Below are positions 37,876-47,681 of a stretch of 53,641 bases of DNA, piece by piece. Below the pieces are notes generated by a model. The model made no database searches. It had not been told where the DNA came from and saw only the letters and a list, made by a program, of their open reading frames with translations. The translations under genes were made by a program, and so were the position numbers. This DNA is from Flavobacteriales bacterium (lineage in GTDB: Bacteria > Bacteroidota > Bacteroidia > Flavobacteriales_D > Sanyastnellaceae), in assembly GCA_029245065.1 (NCBI GenBank), contig JAQWQB010000073.1, positions 1 to 53,641 of the forward strand. Reading direction: 5' to 3'. The stretch's first letter is position 1, and each line of letters opens with the position of its first letter.

Positions 37876-39685
37876 GAAGAGATTCTAATTGAATGTCGCG
37901 TTGACGAAGCATGAAAACATGGTTATTCTCAAACCCACTGTCCAAACCTGTTTTCGTATAATCAAAAGAGATTTGAAGGAGGTTAGACTGGTCTACAGCG
38001 TCGAAATTATTTGGAAAGTTGATGCCAAATTGAATTAACCCACTTCCATAATATTGCATGACATCAAAGCCAATGAAAGAGTATTTCGAAGGTTCTTGCT
38101 TGTATTCATAGTGGTAAGAAGTAATGAACGACTGCACATTGTTCGCGTCGTAATCGATGAAATGCGAAGTAGCGAAGGACAATTGAATCTGCTCCTTGAA
38201 GCTAATATCTAGAAAGTCGTATTCGAGCCATTCATCATAAGCGAATACAATTACCTCATATTCTTCTTCATCGAGCAGTTGAATCTTCGTCTGCAAATTG
38301 GCGATCATACTTCGACTCTGTTTTCCTGCAGGCACAACCAATATGTTTCTGCGAACCTTGCTCAATTGCTTGTTGAGTTCGCCTACAAATTTGGTGCTCG
38401 ATTCAACGGTCTTAAGCGGGGTTGGAAGGGTGTCATTTGCCATTCCAAGCGCATGACGGTAGTATTTTTTGAACAGTTGAACTCCGCGCGCATCTTTAAT
38501 ATTTTTACTATCGATGAGAATGACGTTCTCCCCGCTGTGCTTTGCTGCAACGTGATTCGCCATGTTCTTTATTTCCGAATCATTAGAAGGGTAGACCTTA
38601 CTCAGATTAGGACTCCGTAAAAGCACTTTGTTCGACTGAGGAACAGGACATACTACATGAATACCTCGTCGGCCTGCGTAATTAGCTACTTTCTCTAAAG
38701 GATCACGTTGAAAGGGGCCAATAATCAGGTGTGCTGATTTCACAGCTGGGTCTTGAAGCATGGTTTCAATACCCGTGCCTGAATGAACATCAAGTACTGT
38801 GACATTCAAATGAGCACCTTGTTTTTTCAAACTGTCCAAGGCTGCCATGGTACCGTAGTAGTATTCCATCGAGATTTGACGAAGCCTATCAATTTTAGTA
38901 GAAGTGTTCATCTCCTTGTTGATTGGCTGATCCAGGTACAAGGGGAGCATCAATACTACGTTGTAATTGGTCTTCAAAAAGAGGGTATCCTTGATATCAA
39001 CAGTTAGGTCAATTGGCTCTGTTTGTTTCGAGAACAACTCGTCGCGAATAGGAAGTAAAATGACTTGGTCGGTTTTCAGTCCTTCTTTCAAGCCTCCATT
39101 CAAATCCGTAATGCTTTCAGGCGTTACATCGTAGAATTTACTGATGCCATAAAGCGTTTCTCCTTTACGAACGGTGTGGGCTTGCCATCCGTCCATTGGT
39201 CCGGGCTCTACCAGTTCTGTGGCGGCTTCTTCAACATCGCGAATTGGCAGTCTTATTTCGGTTGCGGGTTGAAGACCCAATTCAATCCCGCCATTGAGTT
39301 CAAGAATTTCATTGATATCAGTATTGTATTGTTTACTGATGCCATACAGTGTTTCTTTTCGCTTGATACGATGAATGTAGAAACCGTTTTCAATTCGAAT
39401 TGGATTGGTCCATTCTTTGACGTCGTAGCTTCCAGGAACAGGGATGTTCAGAGTTTGTCCAATTTGCAATCCGCTTTTTACCTCTGGGTTGCTTGCTTGA
39501 ATGGCTTCAACATCTACTTGGTAAAGCTTGCTAATTGCATAAAGCGTTTGTCCTTGTTCTACAATATGAACGAAGAAAGATGAGCCATTTTTTTCTACGA
39601 CCACGCGGTCTTGGGCAAGCGTGGTTTGGCTGCAAATAATGCAACAAAAAAGGGCAAGGATGGAAAATACTTTAGTCATATTCAT
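37847..39685 (-). CDS. Three-LysM protein fused to a type 1 periplasmic-binding fold
   Basis: This 612-residue protein has a signal peptide (MNMTKVFSILALFCCIICSQTTLAQ) and three LysM repeats at about residues 39-82, 104-147 and 169-213, which bind peptidoglycan. From about 230 to 590 a type 1 periplasmic-binding-protein-like region follows (NYNVVLMLPLYLDQPINKEM and LIIGPFQRDPLEKVANYAGR), similar to LivJ/LpoA-type folds. No lipobox is seen. It could tether a ligand-binding or synthase-activating domain to the wall. The ATG at 39685 is chosen; an upstream in-frame start overlaps guaA and would spoil the signal peptide. Confidence 0.85.
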   Translation of the reverse strand: MNMTKVFSILALFCCIICSQTTLAQDRVVVEKNGSSFFVHIVEQGQTLYAISKLYQVDVEAIQASNPEVKSGLQIGQTLNIPVPGSYDVKEWTNPIRIENGFYIHRIKRKETLYGISKQYNTDINEILELNGGIELGLQPATEIRLPIRDVEEAATELVEPGPMDGWQAHTVRKGETLYGISKFYDVTPESITDLNGGLKEGLKTDQVILLPIRDELFSKQTEPIDLTVDIKDTLFLKTNYNVVLMLPLYLDQPINKEMNTSTKIDRLRQISMEYYYGTMAALDSLKKQGAHLNVTVLDVHSGTGIETMLQDPAVKSAHLIIGPFQRDPLEKVANYAGRRGIHVVCPVPQSNKVLLRSPNLSKVYPSNDSEIKNMANHVAAKHSGENVILIDSKNIKDARGVQLFKKYYRHALGMANDTLPTPLKTVESSTKFVGELNKQLSKVRRNILVVPAGKQSRSMIANLQTKIQLLDEEEYEVIVFAYDEWLEYDFLDISFKEQIQLSFATSHFIDYDANNVQSFITSYHYEYKQEPSKYSFIGFDVMQYYGSGLIQFGINFPNNFDAVDQSNLLQISFDYTKTGLDSGFENNHVFMLRQRDIQLESLRESNTAISN

Positions 39686-39708
39686 TCTGACGTCTTTTAG
39701 GCCAAAAG

Positions 39709-41241
39709 TCACTCCCACTCAATAGTAGCAGGCGGTTTCGAACTGATATCGTATACAACGCGGTTTATGCCTTTCACCTTGTTGATGATGTCATTAGAAA
39801 TTTTTCCTAAGACTTCATACGGAAGGTGGCACCAGTCTGCGGTCATGCCATCGGTAGAACTTACAGCGCGCAATGCTACTGCTTGCTCATACGTTCGTTC
39901 GTCACCCATAACACCAACGCTTTGTACAGGAAGCAAGATAGCACCTGCTTGCCAAACTTCATCGTACAATCCATTGTCTTTGAGTCCTTTGATCCATATG
40001 TGATCTACTTCTTGCAATATCCGTACCTTTTCTTCGGTTATATCGCCAAGAATTCGAATCCCCAATCCAGGACCTGGAAATGGGTGCCTCCCCAAGATAG
40101 ATTGCTTGATATCCAGCGCTTTACCAACGCGTCTTACTTCGTCCTTGAAAAGAAGTCTAAGTGGTTCAACTACAGAGAGTTTCATGAAGTCAGGAAGCCC
40201 GCCAACATTGTGATGCGATTTAATCGTAGCGCTAGGTCCTCCAGTTGCCGAAACAGATTCTATGACATCTGGGTAAATGGTTCCTTGCCCTAACCAACTC
40301 ACATCGGTCAAGAGGTTCGCTTCCTCATCAAATACTTCAATGAATGTTTTTCCAATGATTTTACGCTTCGTTTCCGGGTCAGATTCTCCTGCTAGTCCGT
40401 CATAGAATCGCTTGGATGAGCGAACTCCTTTGACATTTAGGCCCATGTCTTTATAGCTTTCCAGCACTTCGTCGAACTCATTCTTTCGAAGCAGTCCATT
40501 GTCTACGAAGATGCAATACAGATTGTCTCCAATAGCTCGATGGAGTAAAACAGCAGCAACAGAAGAATCAACACCTCCTGATAGTCCCATGACTACTTTA
40601 TCACCACCAATTTTTTCTTTGAGTCCAGCTACTGTTTCCTCAACAAAAGATTGAGGTGTCCAGTCTTGCTTGCATCCGCAAATACCAACAATGAAGTTTT
40701 TCAACAAGAGTGCCCCTTCGGAAGAGTGGTAAACTTCTGGGTGAAATTGGATACCGTAGGTTTCTTCTTCCAATGCTTCGTAACCAGCGAACTCTACATC
40801 ATCTGTAGAACAAATCGTTCTGAAATTAGATCCTATTGACTTGATGGTGTCTGCGTGAGACATCCATACTTGTGAATTGTCAGACATCCCTTCCAGAAGT
40901 CGACTTGTTGTGTCAACTTTTGCAAGGTTGGCACGTCCGTATTCTCTTGTATTCGATGGAGCTACTTCACCACCGAAATTATGAGCAATGAACTGAGCGC
41001 CGAAACAAACCCCTAGAAGAGGGAGATGTCCGCGGTAAGCTGATAAGTCCGGAACAGGTGATTTTGGGTCACGCACACTATGTGGACTACCAGATAAAAT
41101 AACACCCTTAATGTCTGGGGTCAATTCTGGAGCTTTATTCCAAGGATGTATTTCTGAATAAACGTTCAGTTCACGCACACGGCGCGCAATCAACTGAGTA
41201 TACTGCGAACCGAAATCAAGAATAAGAATCTTCTCTGTCAT
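39709..41241 (-). CDS. guaA: GMP synthase (glutamine-hydrolysing)
   Basis: GuaA converts XMP to GMP with ATP and glutamine. The 510-residue protein has an N-terminal class I amidotransferase with nucleophile Cys79 in LLGVCFGAQ and the partner histidine in [10 protein letters not shown]. The ATP pyrophosphatase domain has the PP-loop [14 protein letters not shown] dimerisation domain ending KPPATIEWE completes it. A TTG-N17-TAATTTTG promoter lies just upstream. It leads the guaA, LysM-PBP, hemF gene cluster. Confidence 0.96.
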   Translation of the reverse strand: MTEKILILDFGSQYTQLIARRVRELNVYSEIHPWNKAPELTPDIKGVILSGSPHSVRDPKSPVPDLSAYRGHLPLLGVCFGAQFIAHNFGGEVAPSNTREYGRANLAKVDTTSRLLEGMSDNSQVWMSHADTIKSIGSNFRTICSTDDVEFAGYEALEEETYGIQFHPEVYHSSEGALLLKNFIVGICGCKQDWTPQSFVEETVAGLKEKIGGDKVVMGLSGGVDSSVAAVLLHRAIGDNLYCIFVDNGLLRKNEFDEVLESYKDMGLNVKGVRSSKRFYDGLAGESDPETKRKIIGKTFIEVFDEEANLLTDVSWLGQGTIYPDVIESVSATGGPSATIKSHHNVGGLPDFMKLSVVEPLRLLFKDEVRRVGKALDIKQSILGRHPFPGPGLGIRILGDITEEKVRILQEVDHIWIKGLKDNGLYDEVWQAGAILLPVQSVGVMGDERTYEQAVALRAVSSTDGMTADWCHLPYEVLGKISNDIINKVKGINRVVYDISSKPPATIEWE

Positions 41242-41245
41242 GGTG

Positions 41246-41273
41246 CAAAATTAGTCTTTTGCCTTGGTAACAA
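41246..41273 (-). promoter_or_regulatory. Promoter of guaA
   Basis: On the minus strand a TTG (41271-41273) and TAATTTTG (41246-41253) are separated by 17 nt. The box ends 4 nt before the guaA ATG at 41241, so the predicted transcription start is at or very near the start codon. Confidence 0.7.
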
Positions 41274-41323
41274 CTAGCTAAAAAAAGGCATGTTTTCAAC
41301 GAAGAATCAAAAGCCTTCTTTAC

Positions 41324-41331
41324 TACTTTCG
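41324..41331 (+). promoter_or_regulatory. -7 box (TACTTTCG) of maf
   Basis: The box ends 4 nt before the maf ATG at 41336. It is a TTCG variant; no good -33 element is seen. Confidence 0.45.
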
Positions 41332-41335
41332 ACAG

Positions 41336-41920
41336 ATGGAAATCTTAACGAATCTGAAGAGTAAAAAAGTAATCCTTGCGAGCAAATCTCCTAGGAGACA
41401 ACAGTTGATCCAAGGATTGGGAATTGATGTTGAAATTCGAACCAAAGAGGTGGAAGAGTCTTTTAGTGAATCCCTTATCCGTCAGGAAGTAGCAATGTAC
41501 TTAGCCGATAAGAAAGCGAAAGCGTTTGAAGGTGAGTTGGCAACAGATGAAATCTTAATTACGGGCGATACAATTGTATGCTTGAACGATTTAATACTAA
41601 ATAAACCAGAAGGGACAGAAGATGCCAAAAGAATGTTACGCTTACTTTCCGGTAAGACACATACCGTAATTACGGGTGTTTGCATTGCAGATAACAATAG
41701 GAAGGAACTCTTTTACGACGCCACGGAGGTTACCTTCGGAGAATTGACCGATGCGGAAATTGCCTACTACATCGAAAAACACAAACCGTTCGATAAAGCA
41801 GGGTCGTATGGCGCACAAGATTTCATTGGATTTATTGGGATCCAAGGCATGAATGGATCTTACTACAATGTCATGGGGTTTCCACTGCACAAGGTATATG
41901 AAGTGCTTAAAATGTGGTAG
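41336..41920 (+). CDS. maf: Maf family nucleoside triphosphate pyrophosphatase
   Basis: This 194-residue protein opens with VILASKSPRRQQLIQGLG, the Maf signature. ITGDTIVCLN, the conserved catalytic region, and YDATEVTFG follow. Maf proteins hydrolyse non-canonical or selected NTPs (dTTP, UTP or modified nucleotides) to monophosphates and pyrophosphate, and have been linked to septum control. The exact substrate class is not clear from sequence. Confidence 0.9.
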   Translation: MEILTNLKSKKVILASKSPRRQQLIQGLGIDVEIRTKEVEESFSESLIRQEVAMYLADKKAKAFEGELATDEILITGDTIVCLNDLILNKPEGTEDAKRMLRLLSGKTHTVITGVCIADNNRKELFYDATEVTFGELTDAEIAYYIEKHKPFDKAGSYGAQDFIGFIGIQGMNGSYYNVMGFPLHKVYEVLKMW

Positions 41921-41987
41921 GTGAAGTGAAGTTTTAGCATTAGGAAATTAACTTGACCAACCGTACCTTTCGAATTCATTTACTGAA

Positions 41988-43130
41988 ATGGACGCTACAG
42001 ATATTGAGAGATGGACCTCTTTCGTTCAGCAAGATGAGAGTTTTTTTAAGTTTTTATTTGAACACTTAGAAGATGCTATTATCACTACAAGCTGCGACGG
42101 AACTGTGTTGTATTGGAATGCGATGGCAACGAAACTGTATGGTTTCTCAGCCGAAGAAATGATCGGTAACCCTATCGAAAAATCAGGGCCTGTATTTGAC
42201 ATGTCGGTCTTTGAAGCAAATTCGAAATCTGGTAATTTGGTCACGAAAGGAGAGTGGTCCAAAGAAATCGATGGAGAAATGCGAACCTTCAATGTTGTTA
42301 CCACGATTCTCCAAAATACCCAAGGTGAGTTTAGTGGAATCATGGGCGTATCCAAGGACATCACGGTCCAAAAGAAATTGGATGAAGAACTCCGAGAAGC
42401 CTTGACAACAGCTGATGAACTCAGCAAAATGAAGTCGGCATATCTTTCCAACCTAAGCCACGAAATTAAAACACCAATGGCCAGTATAATTGGTCTAGCA
42501 GAGTTGATTCAGTCTACGACGGCCAATGAAGAGGTGAATAATTACGCCCAGATTCAAAAAGATAGTTGTCAACGACTTTTAGCCACCATGGAGTCCATAC
42601 TTGAAATGTCAAAAATGGATTCCAAGGAAGCCCGTTTTTCTTCAAAGGTGTGCAACATCAATGAGATTCTTCAAGACCTAATGGCGCCCTTTCAAGCGCT
42701 GGCGAAAAAGAAAAACTTAGACTTTACGTTTGAAGACAATGGCGACAAAGTGCTGGTTCTAATTGATCCATTTGTGCTCAATCAAATTGTCACCAACATT
42801 CTAAGTAATGCCGTCAAATATACCAACGAAGGAGGGATTCACATCACGGTGAAAATGTGCGATGAAAACATCAATGATGGAGGCATAATTATCAAGGATA
42901 CCGGAATTGGAATGGACGACGAATTTTTGAAAAAACTTTTCGAGCCGTTCACACGAGAAGAGCGGGCTGAAGTAAAAGATAAAGAGGGTTCAGGTCTCGG
43001 ACTGAGTATCGCATATCAATACGTTCGCATGCTCGGTTGGAAATTAGAAGTACATACCGAAAAAGGACATGGAAGTGTATTCAGAGTAGTATTCCCACTT
43101 TTCGACCCTCGCGAGATCACCAAGATCTAA
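41988..43130 (+). CDS. PAS-domain sensor histidine kinase (orphan)
   Basis: This 380-residue soluble protein has a PAS domain (about 20-128, including [16 protein letters not shown]) and a coiled linker. A HisKA dimerisation helix follows with phospho-acceptor His158 in [15 protein letters not shown]. The HATPase domain shows the N box ([19 protein letters not shown]), DTGIGMD and [13 protein letters not shown]. There is no membrane segment, so the signal is likely cytoplasmic (redox, light or ligand). No response regulator is next to it. Its end overlaps convergent selD by 4 bases. Confidence 0.9.
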   Translation: MDATDIERWTSFVQQDESFFKFLFEHLEDAIITTSCDGTVLYWNAMATKLYGFSAEEMIGNPIEKSGPVFDMSVFEANSKSGNLVTKGEWSKEIDGEMRTFNVVTTILQNTQGEFSGIMGVSKDITVQKKLDEELREALTTADELSKMKSAYLSNLSHEIKTPMASIIGLAELIQSTTANEEVNNYAQIQKDSCQRLLATMESILEMSKMDSKEARFSSKVCNINEILQDLMAPFQALAKKKNLDFTFEDNGDKVLVLIDPFVLNQIVTNILSNAVKYTNEGGIHITVKMCDENINDGGIIIKDTGIGMDDEFLKKLFEPFTREERAEVKDKEGSGLGLSIAYQYVRMLGWKLEVHTEKGHGSVFRVVFPLFDPREITKI

Positions 43131-44173
43131 TCTACAACCACGAGTTTTTCTCCCTTCGTAACCAGTTCTCCTATTGGAGAGAGCTTCAACCCGTGACGAT
43201 TCCCAAGGGCAATCAACTCATCTTGCCCATCGGGCGAAACGGCAATCAGCAACCCGCCACTGGTCTGTGGATCACACAGAATATCCTGCATAAAACCCGC
43301 TTCAACATCAACGTGCTGTCCGTAGCTTGCGAAATTTCGTTTTGTTCCTCCAGGCACCGCTCCTTGAGCATGGTAAGAACGCAATTGTTCTGGTAATAGT
43401 TGTGGTATATTTTGCGTGCGAATTCTAGCAGAAACGCCAGCTGCCTCGCACATCTCAACAAGATGCCCCAACAAGCCAAACCCAGTTACGTCTGTCATGG
43501 CATTGACCTGATCAAGCTTAGCAACGTCAGCGCCAATTTTATTCAGCTGTTGCATGCTCGCAACTGCAGCTAAAACATCTTCTTGTGAAGCAAGTCCCTT
43601 CTTTAGGGCAGTGGTAACCATTCCAACGCCTAGTCCTTTGGTAAGAAATAGAACATCTCCTTCTTGAGCAGTGCTGTTTTGTTTGAGGTGTTTAATGGAA
43701 ACGCGACCCGTCACGGCAAGACCAAAAATAGGTTCAGGGCAATCGATTGAGTGACCTCCTGCAAGCGGAATTCCTGCCTCTTCGCAAATCATACGTCCAC
43801 CTTCTAGAACGGCTCCTGCCACTTCTGGTGATAGTTTATCAATTGGCCAGCCCAAAATAGCAATAGCCATCAAAGGGGTTCCGCCCATGGCGTAGATATC
43901 GCTGATGGCATTGGTTGCAGCAATTTTCCCGAATGATGTTGGGTCATCAACAATGGGCATGAAGAAATCGGTGGTACTCACAATGGCCGTTCCGTCTCCT
44001 AAATCCATTACAGCCGCGTCATCTTTCGACGAGTTCCCTACCAAAAGTGAAGGGTTGGCCGCTTGAGAACTAACATGTGAAAGTATGTTGTCTAGTACAG
44101 CTGGCGATAACTTGCAGCCACATCCCGCACCGTGACTATACTGGGTTAATTTGATATCTTGGATGAGGTCCAT
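43127..44173 (-). CDS. selD: Selenide, water dikinase (selenophosphate synthetase)
   Basis: SelD makes selenophosphate from selenide and ATP. The 348-residue protein has the catalytic region [13 protein letters not shown] with Cys18 and Lys21. This is the cysteine form, not a selenocysteine form. [19 protein letters not shown] and [10 protein letters not shown] follow, very close in order to the E. coli enzyme. The start overlaps the end of mnmH by 28 bases, so both are probably translated from one transcript. The adjacent user of selenophosphate is MnmH; no selA, selB or selC is seen in the window. Confidence 0.96.
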   Translation of the reverse strand: MDLIQDIKLTQYSHGAGCGCKLSPAVLDNILSHVSSQAANPSLLVGNSSKDDAAVMDLGDGTAIVSTTDFFMPIVDDPTSFGKIAATNAISDIYAMGGTPLMAIAILGWPIDKLSPEVAGAVLEGGRMICEEAGIPLAGGHSIDCPEPIFGLAVTGRVSIKHLKQNSTAQEGDVLFLTKGLGVGMVTTALKKGLASQEDVLAAVASMQQLNKIGADVAKLDQVNAMTDVTGFGLLGHLVEMCEAAGVSARIRTQNIPQLLPEQLRSYHAQGAVPGGTKRNFASYGQHVDVEAGFMQDILCDPQTSGGLLIAVSPDGQDELIALGNRHGLKLSPIGELVTKGEKLVVVD

Positions 44174-45186
44174 TTCTCTTGATTCTTCAATAAATAGTTG
44201 GCAATTTCTTTGTGCGTCTTTCCAGACATTTCAATTCTACTCGCTATCGGGCCTTTCCTTTTCCCAATGCCGTGCTCGTAAGCTTTGTCGTAATACTGCA
44301 ACGCAATTTTAGCTGCAGTGACAAGATCACCACCGTCTATGGCATCATGCGCTTCTTGAACACGAAGGCCTCCTAATCTTCGAGAGATATTATCGAAGCC
44401 TAGTTTGAGTTGGTCCTTTGGTAACATGCCGTAATCCTTTGATAGAAAACGAGCGCGCTCATCAATCGATTTGTCAATTGCGAGTAAGGGAGTATGACTT
44501 AACCGAGCATAAAAGTCTTCCGGTAGCCAAACATTCCCAATCATTCTACTTTCGTCTTCCACCCAAATAGGCTTGTTCATATCCAGCTTCAGAAAAGCTT
44601 CTCCGATGGAATTAATGAACTGCTCATTCTCTGGTTGCGGAGCGTTGAGTAAATTTCCAAATGAGGAACCTGGGTGGTTTGCAAGTTTTTCTAAATCAAG
44701 GATTTGTCCTCCCTGCTCAACGATTTCATGCAGGACTTTGGTTTTTCCACTGCCTGTGTAACCACCTAGCACAATGAGTTCTCCCTTCGCGCAAATCTCT
44801 TCTGATAAATAACTGCGGTAGGCTTTGTATCCTCCTTCAAGAAGCACCACTTTTTTACCTGCCATTTGCAGCAGCCAAGCCATGCTTCCTGAGCGCATTC
44901 CCCCTCGCCAGCAATAAATGTAAATGGTATTTTCGCCACACAACTCTTCAGCTTGCTCAACAAGAGTTGCCATGCGTGGTCCAATGATTTTAAGCCCCAC
45001 TTTCACAGCAGCTTCTCTTCCTTCTTCCTTGTAACAAGTGCCAACGATTGCCCTTTCTTCATTGGAAAATAGTGGGAGGTTTAGTGCCGAAGTCATATGC
45101 CCTTGCTCAAACTCTTTCGGAGATCTTACGTCAAGAATGACTCCTTGGTGGCGCGCTTCAATAAAAGCTTTGGGCTTCAAGTTCAT
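44146..45186 (-). CDS. mnmH: tRNA 2-selenouridine synthase
   Basis: MnmH replaces sulfur by selenium in 2-thiouridine at the wobble position of certain tRNAs, using selenophosphate from SelD. The 346-residue protein has an N-terminal rhodanese domain with active Cys92 in [11 protein letters not shown], and a P-loop domain with GGYTGSGKT (141-149) that binds the geranyl/tRNA intermediate chemistry partner. A TATCTTTG box 4 nt upstream marks the start. It is co-directional with, and overlaps, selD. Confidence 0.95.
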   Translation of the reverse strand: MNLKPKAFIEARHQGVILDVRSPKEFEQGHMTSALNLPLFSNEERAIVGTCYKEEGREAAVKVGLKIIGPRMATLVEQAEELCGENTIYIYCWRGGMRSGSMAWLLQMAGKKVVLLEGGYKAYRSYLSEEICAKGELIVLGGYTGSGKTKVLHEIVEQGGQILDLEKLANHPGSSFGNLLNAPQPENEQFINSIGEAFLKLDMNKPIWVEDESRMIGNVWLPEDFYARLSHTPLLAIDKSIDERARFLSKDYGMLPKDQLKLGFDNISRRLGGLRVQEAHDAIDGGDLVTAAKIALQYYDKAYEHGIGKRKGPIASRIEMSGKTHKEIANYLLKNQEKWTSSKISN

Positions 45187-45190
45187 GCCT

Positions 45191-45198
45191 CAAAGATA
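45191..45198 (-). promoter_or_regulatory. -7 box (TATCTTTG) of mnmH-selD
   Basis: This is an exact TAnnTTTG match on the minus strand, ending 4 nt before the mnmH ATG at 45186. Confidence 0.55.
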
Positions 45199-45271
45199 GA
45201 CTATTTGAAGGCATGGACGGGTGAAATAGGGCTTTTCGAAAAATTGATTGAATCAACACCGAGAGGCCTAA

Positions 45272-45643
45272 TTAAACTACGTTTCTCAGGATACCGAAGA
45301 GTACTATTGCGCCGAGAATAATCCACGTGGAAGTGTTCCCCATCAAGCGGTCTTTCCATTTTTTTGAAGGGCGAATCCAAATGAACCAAGCACAAGAGAC
45401 CAAGTAAGGAATGCAAAGAACGAATAGTGAGTTTAAGCGAAACGCTTCGGGAATATTCAGGTGTAGCAGCTCATGAAGCGCTCGTTGAGAACCGCAGCCT
45501 GGGCAATCGAATCCTGTTGATGCTTTTAACGGACAGCTCGGAAAGTACCCCAGTGAGGCAGGGTCAAAAAAGAAATAGACGATCAATACTATGATAGCTA
45601 GTGTAGGGAGTAGAAATGACGTGAATTTCAATTTTGTTTGCAC
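45272..45643 (-). CDS. DUF2752 membrane protein
   Basis: This 123-residue protein carries FPSCPLKASTGFDCPGCGSQRA, the DUF2752 signature with its P-x-C-P and C-P-G-C-G cysteines, followed by a leucine-rich helix and NSLF. Three membrane segments are visible (about 11-26, 71-90 and 103-120). The cysteine pairs could bind metal or form disulfides; the function is not known. It lies 85 bases upstream of mnmH on the same strand, but a promoter box separates them. Confidence 0.85.
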   Translation of the reverse strand: MQTKLKFTSFLLPTLAIIVLIVYFFFDPASLGYFPSCPLKASTGFDCPGCGSQRALHELLHLNIPEAFRLNSLFVLCIPYLVSCAWFIWIRPSKKWKDRLMGNTSTWIILGAIVLFGILRNVV

Positions 45644-45797
45644 CGTGAATTTGGGTTAATACATGCCATTCTTAATTATTCAGCTCGGGGTATCCTAAAA
45701 AATTACTGGAACATGGTATCGTAAAGTAAGAACTGAGAAAAGAAGAGCAGTAATTCGTTGCATGGCTTTCTTAAATAACGATGCCAAATTACAGCAA

Positions 45798-46043
45798 TTA
45801 ATCAATGGGGTGATCTGTTACCTTAATGATGAATAAAATAAACAAGAAAAGCAGTGGTACTGTAAATGATAGGAATATGAGGATCAAAGGATTCATTAGG
45901 TCTTTGAAGGTGAAAAAGAGGTAAGCGAAGGCATACATAACACAAATGGCCAAAACCGTCGACTGTAGGCCGTTTCTTTTCATGTCTAACAACAAAATAA
46001 AAGGGAAGAGGGCAAGTGGGAAGAAAAAGAACGGGTATATCAC
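45798..46043 (-). CDS. Small membrane protein of unknown function
   Basis: This 81-residue product is highly hydrophobic, with about three membrane segments (MIYPFFFFPLALFPFILLL, then STVLAICVMYAFAYLFF, then LILIFLSFTVPLLFLFILF). The start is a GTG one base after the stop of the pentapeptide gene, so it is probably translated by reinitiation. I do not recognise a family. The 45644-45797 gap downstream shows nothing distinctive. Confidence 0.55.
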   Translation of the reverse strand: MIYPFFFFPLALFPFILLLDMKRNGLQSTVLAICVMYAFAYLFFTFKDLMNPLILIFLSFTVPLLFLFILFIIKVTDHPID

Positions 46044-46044
46044 C

Positions 46045-46614
46045 TTATTCTATTATAAGTTCAAACTTGGATAGTAAACCTTTTAGTCCATCTGAAGTAA
46101 ACTTGGCCTTTTTAAGGTTGTTATCCGCAGGATCAATGGTGTAACCAACTGCTTCGCGAAAGTCTGCCCCAACCAATACGTTCTGCTCAAACTGTGCCCC
46201 TGCCAAATTACATCCGTCAAAGAGCGCTTCAGTTAAGTCGCATTCAGAAAAGGAAGCGTCTACAAGTCTACAATGATTGAAAGATGTGTTCGGTAAACTT
46301 AGGCCATTGAAGATGGCGTAATCCAGTGCAGTTTGGACGAATTCCATTTCGAGAAGAAAAGCGTTGCAGTGGCTGAAGTCAACGCCAATAAGCTTGCAAT
46401 CTTCGAACTCAACTCCTTGAAGAGATACGATATGTAACTTCGAGTTACTAAAATCACATGATCGAAATTCGCAATGAACGAATTTGGTTTTTTTCAAGGT
46501 GAGATTAGCGAAATGACACGAAGTGAAGACGCAATCTTCAAATTCAATTTCATTGAGTTGATCTCCTTCGAACTTCTGTCCTTCGAAGGTCTTGTCTACT
46601 GAATAGGGTTCCAT
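46045..46614 (-). CDS. Pentapeptide-repeat protein
   Basis: This 189-residue protein is built from A/C-(D/N)-(L/F)-x-x-type repeats such as CVFTSCHFANLTL, CEFRSCDFSNSKL, CDLTEALFDGCNLAGAQF and VLVGADFREAVGYTIDP. It folds as a right-handed beta-helix. The layout resembles Qnr/MfpA-like cytoplasmic proteins that can mimic DNA, but the role cannot be assigned and resistance should not be assumed. It has no signal peptide. Confidence 0.88.
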   Translation of the reverse strand: MEPYSVDKTFEGQKFEGDQLNEIEFEDCVFTSCHFANLTLKKTKFVHCEFRSCDFSNSKLHIVSLQGVEFEDCKLIGVDFSHCNAFLLEMEFVQTALDYAIFNGLSLPNTSFNHCRLVDASFSECDLTEALFDGCNLAGAQFEQNVLVGADFREAVGYTIDPADNNLKKAKFTSDGLKGLLSKFELIIE

Positions 46615-46658
46615 AGCAGCTACAAGGTACTACTGAAGGGTCAACCTTCCAAATGGAG

Positions 46659-46693
46659 CAAAAAAAAGAGTGAATGCTGGATACATTCACTCT
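46659..46693 (-). terminator. Terminator of tRNA-Arg
   Basis: This is a perfect 10-bp stem, AGAGTGAATG (46667-46676) and CATTCACTCT (46684-46693), with a 7-nt loop. On the minus strand it is followed by a T-run. Confidence 0.85.
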
Positions 46694-46701
46694 GGTAGTA
46701 G

Positions 46702-46775
46702 TGATCCCACAGGGACTCGAACCCCGAACCTGCACATTAGAAGTGTGCTGCTCTATCCAGTTGAGCTATAGGACC
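46702..46775 (-). tRNA. tRNA-Arg(TCT)
   Basis: On the minus strand acceptor GGTCCTA pairs with TGGGATC (two G-U pairs). D stem is GCTC/GAGC. Anticodon stem GCACA/TGTGC holds CTTCTAA with anticodon TCT. T stem is CGGGG/CCCTG with TTCGAGT. CCA is not encoded. It is read in the same direction as the flanking genes. Confidence 0.96.
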
Positions 46776-46831
46776 AGATTTGGACTGCAAAAGAACGAAA
46801 AATCGCGAAACTACACCACGGTTCGGGGGTC

Positions 46832-46866
46832 AAAAAAAAACGGATCCCCAAAAAAGTGAGGATCCG
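46832..46866 (-). terminator. Orphan terminator between lolA and tRNA-Arg
   Basis: CGGATCC (46841-46847) pairs with GGATCCG (46860-46866), and on the minus strand a nine-T run follows. No gene is seen just before it, because lolA already has its own terminator. Confidence 0.7.
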
Positions 46867-46987
46867 CAGGGAGAGAAAGGAGAGAATGAATGACCTAGGG
46901 TGCATTCAAAAAGTTCCTAAATGTTCTAACTAGCGCTTTTCAACGCTTCATTAATAAGGGACAAAAAATTCATGAAGGGCAATAAAA

Positions 46988-47012
46988 AAAAGCCCGATTA
47001 AATCGGGCTTCA
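46988..47012 (-). terminator. Terminator of the ftsK-lolA transcript
   Basis: The hairpin AAGCCCGATT/AATCGGGCTT (46990-46999 and 47001-47010) lies directly after the lolA stop, with a T-run on the minus strand. Confidence 0.88.
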
Positions 47013-47015
47013 ATT

Positions 47016-47660
47016 TTATATGCGGTTGTCGATCATCTGGACACCGGGGTGTTTAGATTTATCGAACTTGAAGATTCCATCAGGAATCGTTCCGTTGGGT
47101 TTGAATTCTTTCACGGTGTAAACCACATCTGTTCCATCACGGCCTTTCACCACAAATTTGGTTACTTCCATCTTGGCCTTGTCTACGTAAAGTTGAATGG
47201 TGTGGTACGTTTGCTCCGCTTGGTTGTTAGGATACAAGTTAATATGATAATGTGGCTTTCCATTAACGTCCATGGTTCCCTTCAATTCATTCTTAAAGTT
47301 GTCTTCCCAAATGGTGAACATCTTCGAAGGAGACATCGTTTCATCGCCTACGTCTTCCAAGTAATCGATGTAGCATTCGTTCGCACCTTTGTCAAATGAC
47401 CAGAGGTTTTCGCCATCCGTTATAATGATGTAGTTCCCAAGATCTAAGTTGTACTTATCTCCTTCAACATAGACTTGTCCTTTTTGCGTTTGATCAACGC
47501 CGTCAGCCTTCAACTGAGAAGTATACTTCGCGAAGACGGTATTGTATTTTTGTGCTTTTGCACTTAAATCGTTCAATATGCTTTGAGCGTCCTGAGCAAC
47601 GGTAACCGTAGTCATCAAGGCAAAACATACAAGAGTGAGTATTCCTTTACTATATCTCAT
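47016..47660 (-). CDS. lolA: LolA-type outer-membrane lipoprotein carrier
   Basis: This 214-residue protein has a signal peptide (MRYSKGILTLVCFALMTTVTVAQ) and a LolA fold. KYNTVFAKYTSQLKADG near the N-terminus is followed by beta strands carrying KGQVYVEGDKYNLDLGNY and DGENLWSFDKGANECYID. A C-terminal stretch (VVYTVKEFKPNGTIPDG and FKFDKSKHPG) closes the open barrel. LolA shuttles lipoproteins across the periplasm to the outer membrane. The gene lies 21 bases after ftsK on the same strand. Confidence 0.9.
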   Translation of the reverse strand: MRYSKGILTLVCFALMTTVTVAQDAQSILNDLSAKAQKYNTVFAKYTSQLKADGVDQTQKGQVYVEGDKYNLDLGNYIIITDGENLWSFDKGANECYIDYLEDVGDETMSPSKMFTIWEDNFKNELKGTMDVNGKPHYHINLYPNNQAEQTYHTIQLYVDKAKMEVTKFVVKGRDGTDVVYTVKEFKPNGTIPDGIFKFDKSKHPGVQMIDNRI

Positions 47661-47681
47661 TTCAGGTTTCTTAATTTCTAA

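Noticed and set aside
46674-46859. Plus-strand open frame over tRNA-Arg
   Set aside because: It is the antisense reading of the tRNA gene and shows no protein features.
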